A stretch of 64,000 bases of DNA from Acanthosoma haemorrhoidale (GCA_930367205.1 OV884014.1:71651104-71715103); one strand, 5' to 3'. Counted from the stretch's first letter, positions 47,701 to 61,254 are shown. Translations and numbers: made by a program. Notes: generated by a model not told the origin, from the sequence alone.

Positions 47701-50700
47701 AAGGGAGCATTCATGTTGAATACAGTAATCATCTTCCAGCTTCCAGAGTTTTAACAAAAATGTATACCCTTCATTCTACAGTACCAAGATACAAAGAATA
47801 TTTATTTCTGGGTTCTAGATTCAGTCAAATTAGCTGTGCAAAGGATAGTACCTAGTTTTGCAAAAAATATTTTATTCCGTGCATAAACAACAATTCCTTA
47901 TTCAACAAAAATAATGAAAAATAAATTGTATATTACAAATCTAAAATTGAAAATGTGTAGATTTCATTAATTTTAAGATTAATTAGTATCATTAATTATA
48001 ATTAGAGGCAAGATTAGAGCCCACCTTCTTCATTTTCAACCATTGCGGTCATTTATATAACATAATATGATCGCGTACGGTCCTTTTTATATGTAGAAAA
48101 AATATTATGTTTTTTATGATTATGTCTGTGATTATCGTTTTCTGATTATCATTTCAGTATAATAAAAAAAAATATGTGTTTGTTAAATTTATTGTTGAGG
48201 AGGTCGAGGAAACAAATTAAAAATGGTGTTCCTTGAACGGGGTTCTGCCTGTGCAACAATCGATCATTACCTGAGTATGTGGTTTCAGTTAAAATATCGT
48301 TTTAATGAAAAACTGTTTTCAACTCGTATTATTTATAGCGTTTTGAGAATTATATTCTGTAGGAAATACACCTGGATTTTTTTAGATTTTTTTTTTTGCT
48401 TTTACAAAGTTTTTGTCAAGTTAACTATGAGGAAGCAATAATAAACTAACACGAAAATAAAAACCATACGTGTAATAAAATATTATTATTGATTGAATAA
48501 ATTAGAAAAAATCAACTACTGTTTTTTATCAGCTGGCCGAAGTTTAAATTGTTATGTATTTAATTTATATACAGGAAATAACATAGATGTAAAATTAATT
48601 TTTTGGTTTTTATATAAAAAAAATGATAAAAGTCAAAAAAGTTTTACCACTGTACTAAACGTAAACTAAATAAAAATGCATGAATTAGTATGTAAATATT
48701 TGACGTCCCCTCAAGGAAACAGAGCACTACGCATATGGCGTCGCACAAGGTCAGCACCCATATAGACGCAATACACATTCATTCATAACCAGTAGCATTT
48801 TTGGTTTTGGTTTTTATGGCAAATAAGCAAAACTTAAGTTATATCCATAAGCTAAGAAAAATATAAAATATTTACAACCGCTTCCAATACCATTGGCTTG
48901 GTACTATCATTTTCTTTTGTTTATCCAATCATAAACTAAGGACTGAATCGAATTGTAATTTCAATATATTTCAATCTAATTACACTGCAATATTTCACAG
49001 GATTTTATTTTGTTTTTTCATAATTTATTATTCTCTTTGCTAAAATGTCTTCCTTAAATTGGTCCAAATGGGGTTTCTTTCAATTTCTTTACTCAATCAA
49101 ATTTGAATTATAATTTGTAACTGATACAGTCATTACTCGGAATTTACAACTAGTATACACGTTGAACTGTAATATAATGGAATTATGCTAGTAGAGCATT
49201 GTAAAAAAATTGGATAATTTGTGTTTTACTATTTATTTATATTATTATAGTAGATAAACGTATCAGATACAATGTAAATGTGTATTATATACATAACTTC
49301 TATGTGCATGGGATATGGAGAAATAAGTGTCATCCCTGCAAATGCTTCGTGATTTAAAGGTTATGGGTTCAATTCTCTAGCCGGACAATGTATTTATTCC
49401 ACTTCTAGGAATAGAACTACCCACTTGTATTTATTCCTATAGGATTTCTCTCCTGCAAACCCCAAATAAGGGGAGTATAATGACAAAAATAAACTCTCCA
49501 GTCAGAGATACAGTTTGGAGAAAATAAAATTAAATACGAAAACAAAAATAAAACGTGTAATAAATAAAAATAAGGTATTTAATCCAATGTTTATTATCCT
49601 GCCATTTTCTTTATTCAAATCAAAAATTTTTTTTACCAAAATTTATTCACATCAAGTTCACTGGATTTTATGGTCATAATTTCAAGAAAGAGTGGATAAA
49701 TACATGATTTTATTGTCACTCATGACTCCTCGGTCACTGATGTTAAAAACACAAAGTTAAGTTATTTAGAAGAATATCGGTAAAATTAAAATTTGTCTGA
49801 TAAACAGAGACATTTATTTTTTAAATTTATTTTCATTTTTTTTGTTTTGCCAGCTTTAATTGCAGTGGATCAATCGTCACCTTAATCCGAAATAGCCACG
49901 ACTTGAGATTGTCTGAAAGTCACTGAGTCCCTAGTCAAGGTAAGAGGACAGTCTTTTTTCACTATATTAGTTTCCCACATGCTTTAGAACTCAACCAAAA
50001 TATGTAAAGCTTATCCCTAAGTCTTGTAGGGTATTTTTGTAAGATTGAATAGTTTCCACCGCTCATTAGATATTAATATTGTTAGTAATTTAGACGTTAA
50101 CATTGAATACTCGTAATAATGTATCGTCTAATTATAATAACAATAATACCATGTTTCTTATTTTATCGTATTATTCAAATCACACCATTAAAAATAAATC
50201 ATATTTTACATCGCGCCGTTCAAACACCGAATTATTTGTACACCCTTAATTTCTATATGACTACACATTTATAGAACTACTTAGTTTATATTTAATTATT
50301 TATAAATTATTATCTATACCAGGAATAATAATTGAAACATTTAATAATTGTTGAAATAAATTTGTTGAGCATCATTACCTAGCATTTCTTTCAAGTATAG
50401 AATTACTCGGTTAACAAATCCCACGACTTGAGTTCAGCTTCCAATCTATAAATAATAATTAAGTTTATCCGTTTAAACGATTTTTTAATGATTTACTTAA
50501 TTCGAAATCGGTAATATAGTATCTAAATATTTTTCAAAAGATTGTATATTTAACCGTGAAATGAATACTGAGTGTCTGAACAAACTCATCAGAGGAAATC
50601 TCGTTAAGGGGAAGCTTTTTCATAAGGTCCTCTCATCCATCCAGTGCACACATGATCACGGCCTCGCAGAGAGCACATATGATCCACTTTTGTATTACCA

Positions 50701-51834
50701 CTTCTTTGAAAGGTTAGCTTTTGATAGTTTAGCTTCTCGTGATACCGTACATAAAGTACTCTTAGGTTATAATCAACTATTGAAAATGTCTTAAAGCTGA
50801 CTCTATTAACGTATATTCTAGAAACAAATCACAAGAACCTTAATGGAGTATAATTAGTTTAAAATACATTAATATGGTGTCTATATTCAAACTTTGCATC
50901 AAAAACTTGCCTTCTAACAATAATGGAAATATAATCCAAACAAGTTTGTAATCATACAATGACGTCTTTCATAAAAAGAATCATTCATTCATCATTCATA
51001 AGAAGAACCACAAACAAGAAAACAATTTTTCAGAACAACTATATAAACATCGAATTTAGTTCATAATTCTGAAATAAAAAAAACTCGTGAAAGAACTCGA
51101 TTGAAACATATAACAAATAGACGTAAAAAAGTACACCACTTAACGCATACAATTCAAAGGTGAGTATTATACTTTGAAAGGACCAGACAAAAAATTATCC
51201 AAATTAATAACATGTATAAAAAAGAAATATCTTGTCTAAATCGTAAAAAAAACATAAAATACCCCGTAGAAAATTAGCTAGAAGTATAAAAACAAACTTG
51301 GGATTCCATGTACCCAACATCAGAAATAACGCACCTAAGGCCAGGGACTTATTGGGACAATAACATGGGCACCATGAGTAAAGTGAAAGCGGAAGGTAGC
51401 TCTGGCTACCTGGGAGCATACCCAAATCCTCGCTTCCGGAAGGGGGGGAGGTAAAAACAGTTATTTATATTTTTCTCAGAAAAATCTTTAGTTCCTGAGA
51501 TGGTAAAACAATAGAATGAAACGAAAAAAAACATTAGCACGGTAAAGATTGATAGAGAAAATAAATTTCTATTGACTAATATTTGCCCACAAATATTTAG
51601 TTACTCCCAGTTATTTGTTTATCGTAAAACAAACATTACCGTAGATCTGTTGACTACTGCATCCTAAAAACAAATTTAACTCGATATAACACCTATGACT
51701 GTGATGAGCAGTTTACGTGTGAGTATGGATAGATCTACGAGGAGTTAAGATTTTTTGATTAGCTGTAGCGACTATCAATCTATTATATATTGAGTTCTAT
51801 ACGTATAGCTTTTCGTTGTTTATTTTTGGAAAAA
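44723..51834. other. Gene-poor AT-rich interval
   Basis: About 7 kb without a supportable gene. Patches of more balanced composition at about 44740-44960 and 51280-51440 were read in all frames without recognising a family. A tRNA-like B box (GGGTTCAATTC) is at about 49366-49376. Short open frames (45322-45719 minus, 50561-50794 plus) have no domain. Confidence 0.45.
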
Positions 51835-53485
51835 ATCTTTACTGTGGTAAAATAACAATCTGCTTTATTGGTCAATAAGTAATTGTGATAAATGCTCTCA
51901 TTCATACCATATTTACAATTTTTATTTATTCGCTCATTCATATAGTTTTTACAAACCGATAAGACCTCCTAAATCCACATAGTTGTCACCTTCCTCGCAG
52001 GCGAAAGATGAAGTGAAGACATGGGAAGTCCCCACACGCTCCTCCGTCAGCCGCGTTTCCGGATACGAGGCAGTGGAGGCTGACGAAGAGCGCGAGAGCC
52101 ACATACGCTCAGGACATGATTGGAGAAACTGGCCATTGCCTGGACCCCAATTGTCAAGTATTTATAGCAGGTCACGAGGTCACTCACGAGTCTCCGATGA
52201 GGGTTATAGGGATGAGTGGTGCAGTGCAATGACTGTGCTAGGGGATTAGGGTGGTTGCATAGGTAACTATGGAATTTAATAAACTTGGAAGGGATGAGTT
52301 CAAGAATGTAAGGTAAATTAAGATCTTTATGAAGGGTTGTATTGTTGACATACTTTTACTATTGTTACGAAGGGCATTTACTATTGTTCTCAGGACATTG
52401 CATGGAAAGGATTGGATACGCCTGAGGTTTGACTTTTTTGTTGTCCCCCATAGCTCTATTCCGTATGTCCAGATTGGCTTAACTATAACATTGTAAAAAG
52501 ATTAATAATTTATTTTCTATTGAGAGAAAAGTTCTTTGAAGTAGCCTGTACAGTTGTCCAAAGCGTCTTTTTAGTTGTTGTCTTGTTAGCCTCGTATTTG
52601 GGGAATCGAATTAAAAAAAAAATCAGACTTGCGGCAGAGTGTAAAGGTAATGGTGGAACATTTCGCTTCAATAACTATGATCCGCCATGAATTCCACTAA
52701 TACTCGATCTCATCAAGGTGTTTTTGAAGGTTTTGGGATGCTATATCGGGGTCTGAGTGGGTTGACAGGACTGCAGTGTCATCAGCAAATGTAGCCAAGA
52801 AGGTATTGGTAGTAGAGGGGACATCAGCAGTGTATAGATTATAGAGGATGGGACCCGGGACGCTGCCCTGTGGAACTCCTGCTTAAATGGGATAGAAGTT
52901 AGAATATTCTAAACCACAGCGGACTTGGAAGAATCTGTTTCAAAGGTAGGACTTTAGGATTAGGAAAACTGTCTGTGGTAAATATGTTTTGAGCTTGTAA
53001 AGCATACCTGCGTGCCGAACCCTATCAAAACTAGAGCTGTAAAAGGCAATATTACAAGGCCAAAAAGCCAATCAGAAAAGCAGCAGTGCAATACTGGTTG
53101 GTTCAAAGGGCAGAGGACAACGCGAAGGCCTTGCTGAGCAGTGGAATATCGCTTCATTGGGTGGTTTACCGGGTTTGGCGAATAGGACAATAATGAAATG
53201 TTCCCTGAGGAGAGGATAGGGCGTCGTTTGGATAATGCAAGTATAAATGTAGGTTAGGAAGTTTATGGCTTTATGAAGAAGTTGTTGGAGAATTTGAGTA
53301 TTAAGGAGATCATATCTAGGGAATGTTCGGTAAGGTAAGTTTTTGAAGAAGTATTTGACCTCAGAGGTTAACGGCTTTTGGTGGAAGTGAGAGAGGAATA
53401 GGCGAAGATAGAAAATCTTGAACAGTTGGGTCATGAGTACGGTTTTCATGAGAAATGTGAGTTGTGAAATTACGAGAAAGGTGCA
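51835..53485 (-). pseudogene. LINE family A (Jockey-like), longest copy, degraded reverse transcriptase
   Basis: Minus-strand non-LTR retrotransposon running from about 53485 (5'-truncated) to a 3' end at 51835. The pieces of a Jockey-type reverse transcriptase are visible in order but in different frames. An N-terminal segment (PRYDLLNTQILQQL, then FAKPGKPPNEA) lies near 53170-53340. FDRVRHAGMLYKLKT (motif A) is near 52985-53030, and VPQGSVPGPILYNLYTADVP (motif B) near 52830-52880. The catalytic FADDTAVLS is intact at about 52763-52789. The interval between the KPGKPP segment and motif A is far shorter than in the family and contains stops, indicating an internal deletion. The 3' region matches 23791-24300 and 55507-56000. 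Confidence 0.85.
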
Positions 53486-53924
53486 GAGCGACCACCCTAA
53501 TCCTGTAGCACAGTTATTGCACTGCACCACTCATCCCTATAATCCTCTTCGGAGACTAAAACAGCAGTGGCCTCGTGACCTACTATAAATGCGAGACAGT
53601 AGGAGTCCTGGCAATGGCCAGTTTCTCCAACCATGCTCTGAGCGTATGTGGCTCTCGCGCTCTTCGTCAGCCTCCACTGGTTCCTATCCTGTGACGTGGA
53701 TGACGGAGGAGCAGCGTGGGGGACTCCCCAAGACTCCGCTTCCTCTTTCGCATGTGAGGGAGGGAGGTGGCAAACATATGGACTTGGGAGGCATCTTGGC
53801 TGCTTGTAAATATTGTATGAATGAGCGAGTGAATGAAAATTGTAAATATGGTATGAATGATAGCATTTATCTCAATTACTTATTGCCTAACAAGGCAGAT
53901 TGTAATTTTAACACAATAAAGAAG
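53486..53924 (+). mobile_element. LINE family A 3' fragment, + orientation, abutting the minus copy
   Basis: Begins at about GACCACCCTAATCC and reads through the family A 3' region to AACACAATAAAG. It is the reverse complement of 51835-52250, so the two copies form a large inverted repeat, their 3' ends pointing outwards and their 5' truncation points directly touching near 53485. Confidence 0.82.
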
Positions 53925-55506
53925 TTATATATAATATAATATAATTCAGTTACATAACATTATTTTATATAACTATTTTGTAGGCATTAAGTGCATTTTT
54001 ATATCAACAATTTCATTTTTTATAGTTTGTGCGTAACATGTTTTATAGTTATTAAGTTTTGATTATATTAACCATTCTTAATTTCTTTTAGTAATTAATA
54101 ATGCTTTGTTTTTAACAGCAATCAATGGATTTATTGTATTAACTGGTCAATTATAAGTAAATTATTTCTACTATTAATTTTGTGGTGGGGGCCTCTTCAA
54201 TACTGGGGGCCCAATCATTATTATTAAAAGTAACCTAGTAGCTGGCTGGACCATTATACTTATTAACGCTCTGCATTAACAACGACGTGCGTAAACAACG
54301 AGGTTCATTGCTGTATATGCATTATATTATGTATATTTCAGAGGGAATCCTCGATTTTACGCTTTTGGCTGATGTAATCTTCCGAAGAAATTCAAAATCA
54401 TTATAGTATGAGAAATGAGATATGCCTATTATTTAACAAGACTGATTAAATAAATTACTTTTTTTTATTGGTATTGCAAAACTAATGTTAGTCCTAATGC
54501 TGTGTAATACATATGTTGGATATTGAAGTAATGTGATTGTCAGTCAAAAATCATTGCCTGGTCGTTCTACCGTTGTGGTAATTTTATCTGACTTTCTGTA
54601 ATATTTTTTTCTCCCATATAATAATGGTGTTTAACTGTTGTGCCTTTTTTAGTCTATTCTTCCAAAATTCAAAAAAAAAACCAATTTGTATTATCTTTGA
54701 CGATTTTTTTTCAATCTTGATATCAGGGTTTTCCAGTGCCTTAACTGAGCGTACGCCACATAGGCCATTGTCACCATTTCGAAATACTGAGTCGGTGTTT
54801 CGGGCAATTTTGAAAAATAAAACGAGACTAAATGACAACTCACGTTGAGTCATCCAGGTTTAGACATTTTCAAGGTTACCACGCAGTTATATCCACTAAC
54901 TGCTTTGTTTACAAGGTTGCTAGGGTGCAGCCTGTCTCGTTATCTTATAGAAGAACCTCATATAATTTTCGTGTCCCGAACATGTTTTAAATCTAATACA
55001 TTTTAAACTAAATCTAAAGTGTTAAAATTATTAAATTACCGTTTAGATGATGTAAGCTTTATTTGATGTCACTCATTTGGTGATATTTTTAATCAGCAAG
55101 GAATAGCTATTTTAATATCAGCTTGTTAAGTTGAAATGATTTTCTTTAAATCGTAAGGTGTCAGTTTTGAATCTCATCTTACGTATCCCCTCTTTTCTCA
55201 GATATGGTCCCAGGTCCACAGGTGGGACCACAGGTATTAGTTACTAAGATCTTTAATAATTTTTATTTTTTATGCTTACAACTTAAACCTGGACAATATT
55301 TACAAATTCATTTATATTGCTTGATTTCTCTGTTACAAATTACGTATATAACGATCATACTGACAGTAGGTACGATACAAACTACTTCATGCTTTGCCAC
55401 TTCTAAAAGATTCTGTGAACTGCTAAGCTTTAGCATCCGTGTCAAATTAATTATGTGAAAGTAATCATTGTAAAATTCTGTACTAAAAGATTCTGCTGCA
55501 AGAGTT
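53925..55506. other. Intergenic, no gene recognised
   Basis: AT-rich. A pair of opposite-strand frames at 54584-54853 reflects one more balanced patch; neither has a recognisable domain. Confidence 0.4.
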
Positions 55507-56467
55507 TTCTTTATTGTGCTAAAATTACAATCTGCCTTGCTAGGCAATAAGTAATTAAGATATACTATCATTCATACCATATTTACAATTCATCATTCAC
55601 TCGCTCATTCATACAATATTTACAGACAGCCCAGAGGCCTCCCAAGTCCACATGCGAAGAGAAAGCGGAGTCTTGGGAAGTTCCCCACGCTCCTCCGTCA
55701 GCCGCGTCACCGGATACTAGCCAGTGGAGGCTGACCAAGAGCGCGAGAGCCACATACGCTAAGGACATGATTGGAGAAACTGGCCATGGCCAGGACTCCC
55801 ACTGTCACGCGATTATAGCAGGTCACGAGGCCACTGCCGTTTCAGTCTCCGAGGAGGATTATAGGGATGAGTGACGCAGTGCAATGACTGTGCTACAGGA
55901 TTACGGTGGTTGGAAAGGCTACTGTGGAATTTCATAAACTTGGAAAGGATGAGTTCTACAATGTAGGGTATATTAAGGTCGTTATGAAGGGTTTTGTTGC
56001 TGACATAAAAAGGGGCATTTACTATTGTTCTCAGGACTTTTGATTGAAAGGATTGGATACGCTTGATGTTCGACTTTGTTGCTGTCCCCCATAGCTCTTT
56101 TCCGTATGTCCAGATTGGTTTAAGTATAACTTTGTAGATTAGTAGTTTATTTTCTATTGAGAGATGGGGTGTCCTTTGAAGTAGTCTGTACAGTTGTCCA
56201 AAGCGTCTGTTTAGTTCTTGTCTTTTTAGTCTCGTATGTGGGTTTCAGGTCAGTCGTTTGTCGAGATGGAAGCCTAAGTACCGTCCTACCTCGGATACAG
56301 GGAGAGGAATAGAATTAAAATAAACTAGTGGACAAGACTTGCGACAAAGGGTGAATGTTGTGTGTGAACATTTTGCTTCATTAACTTTGGTCCGCTATTG
56401 GTTGCACCAATACTCGATCTCGTCAAGGTGTTTTTGAAGGTTATGAGATGCTATGTCGGGGTCTGTA
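55507..56467 (-). pseudogene. LINE family A (Jockey-like), C-terminal reverse transcriptase plus 3' UTR
   Basis: On the minus strand, from the 5' truncation at about 56467, the sequence reads DPDIASHNLQKHLDEIEYW, then RYLGFHLDKRLT, LSIENKLLIYKVILKPIWTY, IQSFQSKVLRTIVNAP and FYVSNKTLHNDLNIP. This is the canonical order of the region after the catalytic motif in Jockey-clade reverse transcriptases. It is open for long stretches, with at least two in-frame stops (after EIEYWCNQ and after DKRLT). The 3' UTR of about 500 bases ends near 55507. Confidence 0.85.
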
Positions 56468-58807
56468 TTAAAGATTAAAGATTAAATATCGAAACACCAA
56501 CCCACATCCTGAACACAAATTTTTTCAAATACCATAAATCTAAATAACTTATTCTTATTGATTATTTAATTAATTTGAGGAAATAACATATAAATCCTTT
56601 TTCAATAATCATGTATCTTTCTTAATTTGTATTTATCACCGCATTTCCTTGTGGTGTACATCAATTTTCAGTCAAGTTTATACGCTTAAATATGGTATTC
56701 GATACTCCCACGAGAGGGAAATAAAATTTTTCTAAAGTACACTAAGAGTTATTTCTAAAGAATAAAGGTAAATTTACAATTGACATTGATTGGGGTAGAC
56801 AGTGATTATTTAAGCAGAGGAGTGAAGTGACTGTCTAGACTCGAACGATCGAAATGGTAATTTCAGCCGAACTGAATCGTATTAACATGTCTAATGTGCC
56901 ATTGTTCATCGAACTTAACGTTACACCATGTCAGATACTTATTATATAATACTTCACACAGATAAAAACTGTTATTTGCTGGTAATACCTGCGATTTTAT
57001 TCTTTTTTTTTTAGAGCACGTCAATCCAAAGCAGGTATAGTCAATAGTGCCTCACAATCAATCGTCCTATCGACTTCGTACAATCGATTGACCATTAAAT
57101 ATCATGGAAATATAAAACAAAACCTTACGCCTGACGTCCTTACTGCACTCATTTTCCACTATGGAAATGCACAGACCACACACTAAGTTGGAATGGAATT
57201 TTGGAGTCAACTGATGATAAAATATAGAAAAATTAAACCAAATAATAGTATTTAAGGGTGAGACGATTCTCTGCAAACTATCAAACACTTCTATGACCTC
57301 TCAATAGGTTTAGTTGTCTGTGTTGTGCCTAAGTACTTTGTTCGTTGAATTTTCTCTTGTTTCTGGCCACCTGTGGTTCTTAGAAACACAATCCACTACG
57401 GAAACCCTCCAAATACGCGTATGTACTAACTATAGTTTCTTGAATTAATGCATTAAAATTAACAAAATGTTTTTAAATATAAAAAAATAACTAAATAAAA
57501 TTTAAACAGCCCCGCATAAAAAATACAGTAGAAAAAGGTAAGGGCGTTTTTTTTTTTTCAAATTTATTGAATTTACATAGTAAATTGACCACTTTAGTTT
57601 ATTACGAATTACTTGTAAATAATTTAAAACATATTTCTACTTTTTTTCTTTTGTAAACAAAACTAATTTTCTTGAAATTAAAAATATTCTTATTTACTTT
57701 TAATTGTCTTTTTTATTTCGAATTTCATATTGTAAGTTTAGTAAAAGCTCAACAAAAAATTTTCTTTTTTTAATTAACATCAAAGTAAAGAAAGTTCGTG
57801 GAATAGCCTTTAACCAACGAAAGATTACTGTGATAATGAATCGTGTGGGAGGGAGGTTCGGATTTAGGCAAGAGAGACCGCTTAAGTGCGCGTAAACCAT
57901 CTATTCTGTTAAGATAAAAAAAAAATACCACATTATTATGCGACGGTGCAAAAATTATATTCTAGAATTTATGATTTAAGGTCACCGTTGGTTGGGCAAC
58001 AAAAATAAAGAATTATCTTATTGAAACAATCACATTTGTATGCAAGTGTGATAACGTAAGTTTAAGGTTAACAACGACAGTGGAATGTTTGAAAAAAAAT
58101 AAATAAACTCATGTACCACGCAATTAGAAGTCTCATTGGCAATGGTAATACAGTTATTATACTCATACATTATTTATAAAACATATTCACTTTAAATTCG
58201 GCTCACTAATTATCTCTTTCAGAGATTAGTTCCAGAATTACGAACGATGAAAGACTTACTTTTTATTTTATGGTGTGAGCGGTCTACTTGCTGTCAGTTC
58301 ATTACGTCCTTGTAAATGTCACTATTGGAAACAAAGTACTTTCATTTACCAGAACCGTCAGATGAACATAAAAGATTCTGATAAATCCTCGATTGGACAG
58401 TATTCTGCTTTGTTGTGGTTTCTGTGACATTACATTCGGTGGCATTACTAACTATTGGACACAATATAGTTTGACTTAGCAATAATGGTCCTTGAGTTAC
58501 TGATTGTGGTAGCTATTATTGCTTTGGTTTTATTAAGGAAAAGTCTATACTAATCAGGAAAGTTTTGTTACAAAAGAAGGAAGGAATGATTTTATTGATT
58601 GTCAATGAGCTGTTGTTAGTGTAACAATAATTTCTAGAGATCAGATTCAAAAGCAGCAGAGATATCCAATGAGCAGCTGTTGAGTCATTCGCCTCAAAAC
58701 TACTAACGAAGATCACGTGAACTCTTGGTTGTTGCTGAGAGCAAATTTTTGTTTTTAAACCACTATCAACCCTTTTCTTTACTGATCGGTATAACAATTC
58801 TAACTAA
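56468..58807. other. Intergenic, no gene recognised
   Basis: AT-rich. It starts with three tandem copies of ATTAAAG at the LINE A 5' junction (about 56467-56485). The 63- to 66-codon opposite-strand frames at 57700-57900 and the 93-codon minus frame at 58516-58797 show no domain. Confidence 0.4.
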
Positions 58808-58812
58808 GTCAT

Positions 58813-59665
58813 TGTCGGGTCATCACAAGGTGGTCTAGTTGACCTAGTCCTTGTGCCTGAGAGAGAGTTCAATATCCTATGACCTGGATGATTGCTTGGC
58901 GACTGGTCCTACTACTGAACTATCAGAATCAATATCTGATAGGTGTTTGCCCCAACAGTGCACTATGCTTAGGAGAATACAGTCTGCCTCTATCAGATTA
59001 CACTCGGCAGATGGCATTCGTTATCTGAGAATCGTCGAAACCCGTCCAGATCCAAAAGGCGAGTGTGAACAGGATAGAGGCAGACTGGACCGCTAGAGGG
59101 AACACTACTTAGGTAATTTGTAGGGCCCCAGTGGTTGCCATATAGGGCCACCTTCTAGGATGTGCTAGTTTAGTGGAGCAAATCCAAAGATATCCACTAG
59201 GATGGTGTGGAAATCAACAGTGCCCAACTAAAGCTAGCAAGGTTAAGGTATAGAACTGAAGAGGGTTTCATAAATGATAAAGTAATGTTTGGAAACGCCA
59301 GTTCAGAGGTGAGCCGTAGCTTGAATGCCTTGCCGGCTAAAACCTGAAGGTATATATAGCCAAAGGTACCCAATGAACAAACTTTTTATTTCGGGCAACA
59401 AACAGGCTGTTTATTTTGGCCAATCGGCTCGCTTGCCCAACTCCTGCTGTTTGGTTGGTTGACTCAAGTGGCCGACTGCGATACCTGTCTGTCATTTATT
59501 ATTTAACAATATTTTTGTTGGTGTAATTTTGAGATATTACATGTTTTGCTTTATATTAATTGCATGTGTTTATTTAAAGAATTGACAATATATTCATTGG
59601 TAAACACGCTTCGATAGAGTAGAGGGTAATTTATCTGATGTAGTTCAACTGTAGCGGTCGCTACA
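58813..59665. mobile_element. Solo LTR, copy 3 (about 853 bp)
   Basis: Begins TGTCGGGTCATC and ends GCGGTCGCTACA, identical at both ends to copy 2. It is flanked by the perfect 5-bp duplication GTCAT (58808-58812 and 59666-59670). It contains TATATATA at about 59351-59358 in the position corresponding to the TATA-like run in copy 1. The core from 58948 is the most diverged of the three. No internal coding region. Confidence 0.85.
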
Positions 59666-59670
59666 GTCAT

Positions 59671-60975
59671 GAATTATATATGCCATTGAAATGAGAAATT
59701 TTCTACGAAATATAAAGCGTTGTTTTATAACCGAGATGTTTTGTAAAATTGTACGTAATAACAATCTTAATACGTTTTAATCACTTTACCTCACACGACA
59801 TTGTTTTTTTTACTTTTTAAGCTATTTAATATCTTTAAGTACATTTAAAATAATTAGAATTATATAATTTAGACTATATTAAATTTTCTATATTTTAATT
59901 GGTAAAAAAAATCTTTTAAATAATAAAATAAAAGATCTATTATTAGTGGACTGGATAATTTCGAAAAGGCTTGGGACTGTGATGGATTTAGTTGGTAGAT
60001 CTCTAAATTTATCCTAGTCTATTTTTTAGAGACCTGGTACAGCTGAGTTTATTCATAGACCTTTCACTCACTGTATCCAGCAAAATATTTTTACTGTAGA
60101 TAAATAAACAAACAAAACGAATTATACATGATTGTACATTCATAAGACTGGACGATTTACAACTTAACAATAAAAATCATAAAGTCAATTGTTTTACTCA
60201 AGCTGATTGTTGTAATAAGTGATCCTAAATACTTAAAAGAAGTCTTTTGTCTTTGCCACAATGTGTGTATTTGTATGACAGCTGTCATTCTAGATTTTGA
60301 CCTAGTTAACATATTTTCTAGATTTAGTAGTATATAAGTTAATGATCGTCAACGAAAAACTTGAAGGAAACTTAATAGGAAGTTTTCTATTTTAAACATG
60401 ATTTAACAAAATTCTTTCCTATAGAATTAAAGAAAAATTAATTTTAACCAACATGACGAGTTAGTTGCTGGCTAAGAAATATTTTAATGAATGAATTTAA
60501 TTTATTTCTCGGTTTTGGAACCAAACAATATGAGGACGGACTGATGTCAGACTGAAACGTGACAACAAACACTTGATAAATGAAGTTTAAGAAAGATATT
60601 AAGCACTATTTTTTTAACTTAATCAACTTATATCCCTGAATATTATGCCTTTGATGAAAATTTAACTCTTTTTATACCATTAACGACATAAGGCAATTAA
60701 TGTCAGTAGTACACATTTTTGATAGGTGGAACAAAACTTTTCGAACCATGTATACCCGTGAATCGAGTGCATTGCAACAAGTCTCCCCCGTGCCCCCGAA
60801 GTGTAATGCGGGTCCACGTGATTTGAGTCCCATCGAAAATCTTGGTGTTAATCGAAAATGACACTACGTTGCGCAATATTGCGCATTGCAGTTTTGCTCG
60901 ACTGGTACATAGTGTTATTGTCCTCTGGCGTGGTTATTTGTTTGGATACCTTAAGTTCCTTTAAAATTAATTGAA
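59671..60975. other. Intergenic, no gene recognised
   Basis: AT-rich with a more balanced patch at about 60740-60920 that I could not assign. Confidence 0.4.
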
Positions 60976-61056
60976 GATTTTTTTTTTTTTTTTCATAGCT
61001 CTCAAATTTTTAAGATTACTGATAAGGGAAAAATAAAGGAATTTATTTGGGGTGCA
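60976..61056 (-). mobile_element. LINE family B terminal 3' fragment, inverted
   Basis: Poly(T) of about 16 (60978-60993), then CATAGCTCTCAAATTTTTAA and AAAAATAAAGGAATTTATTT. This is the reverse complement of the family B 3' end seen at 18290-18339 and 41814-41890. Confidence 0.75.
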
Positions 61057-61254
61057 GAAACAAACGAGAACAGGCATTAAAATGGTTTTCGGAAATTTTC
61101 GGTATCCAATAAATGATTTTGGGAAAGAAAAGTATTTTCGGCCGACAGTGAAATAAACTTTTTCATGACCATTTATTTACTATTTTAGAATACTATTCGT
61201 TATTTGAGACATGCAAAAAAGACTTGAAAAGATTCTCATTGTTTACAGATGAGA

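Noticed and set aside
51835..53924. Twin-priming 5' inversion of a single LINE insertion
   Set aside because: Both halves contain the element's 3' UTR, which simple twin priming does not produce; two insertions or a complex event is more likely.
53589..53939. 116-codon open frame
   Set aside because: Lies in the 3' region of LINE family A, where other copies are not open in the same frame.
58516..58797. 93-codon minus-strand open frame
   Set aside because: No domain, AT-driven composition, adjacent to a solo LTR.
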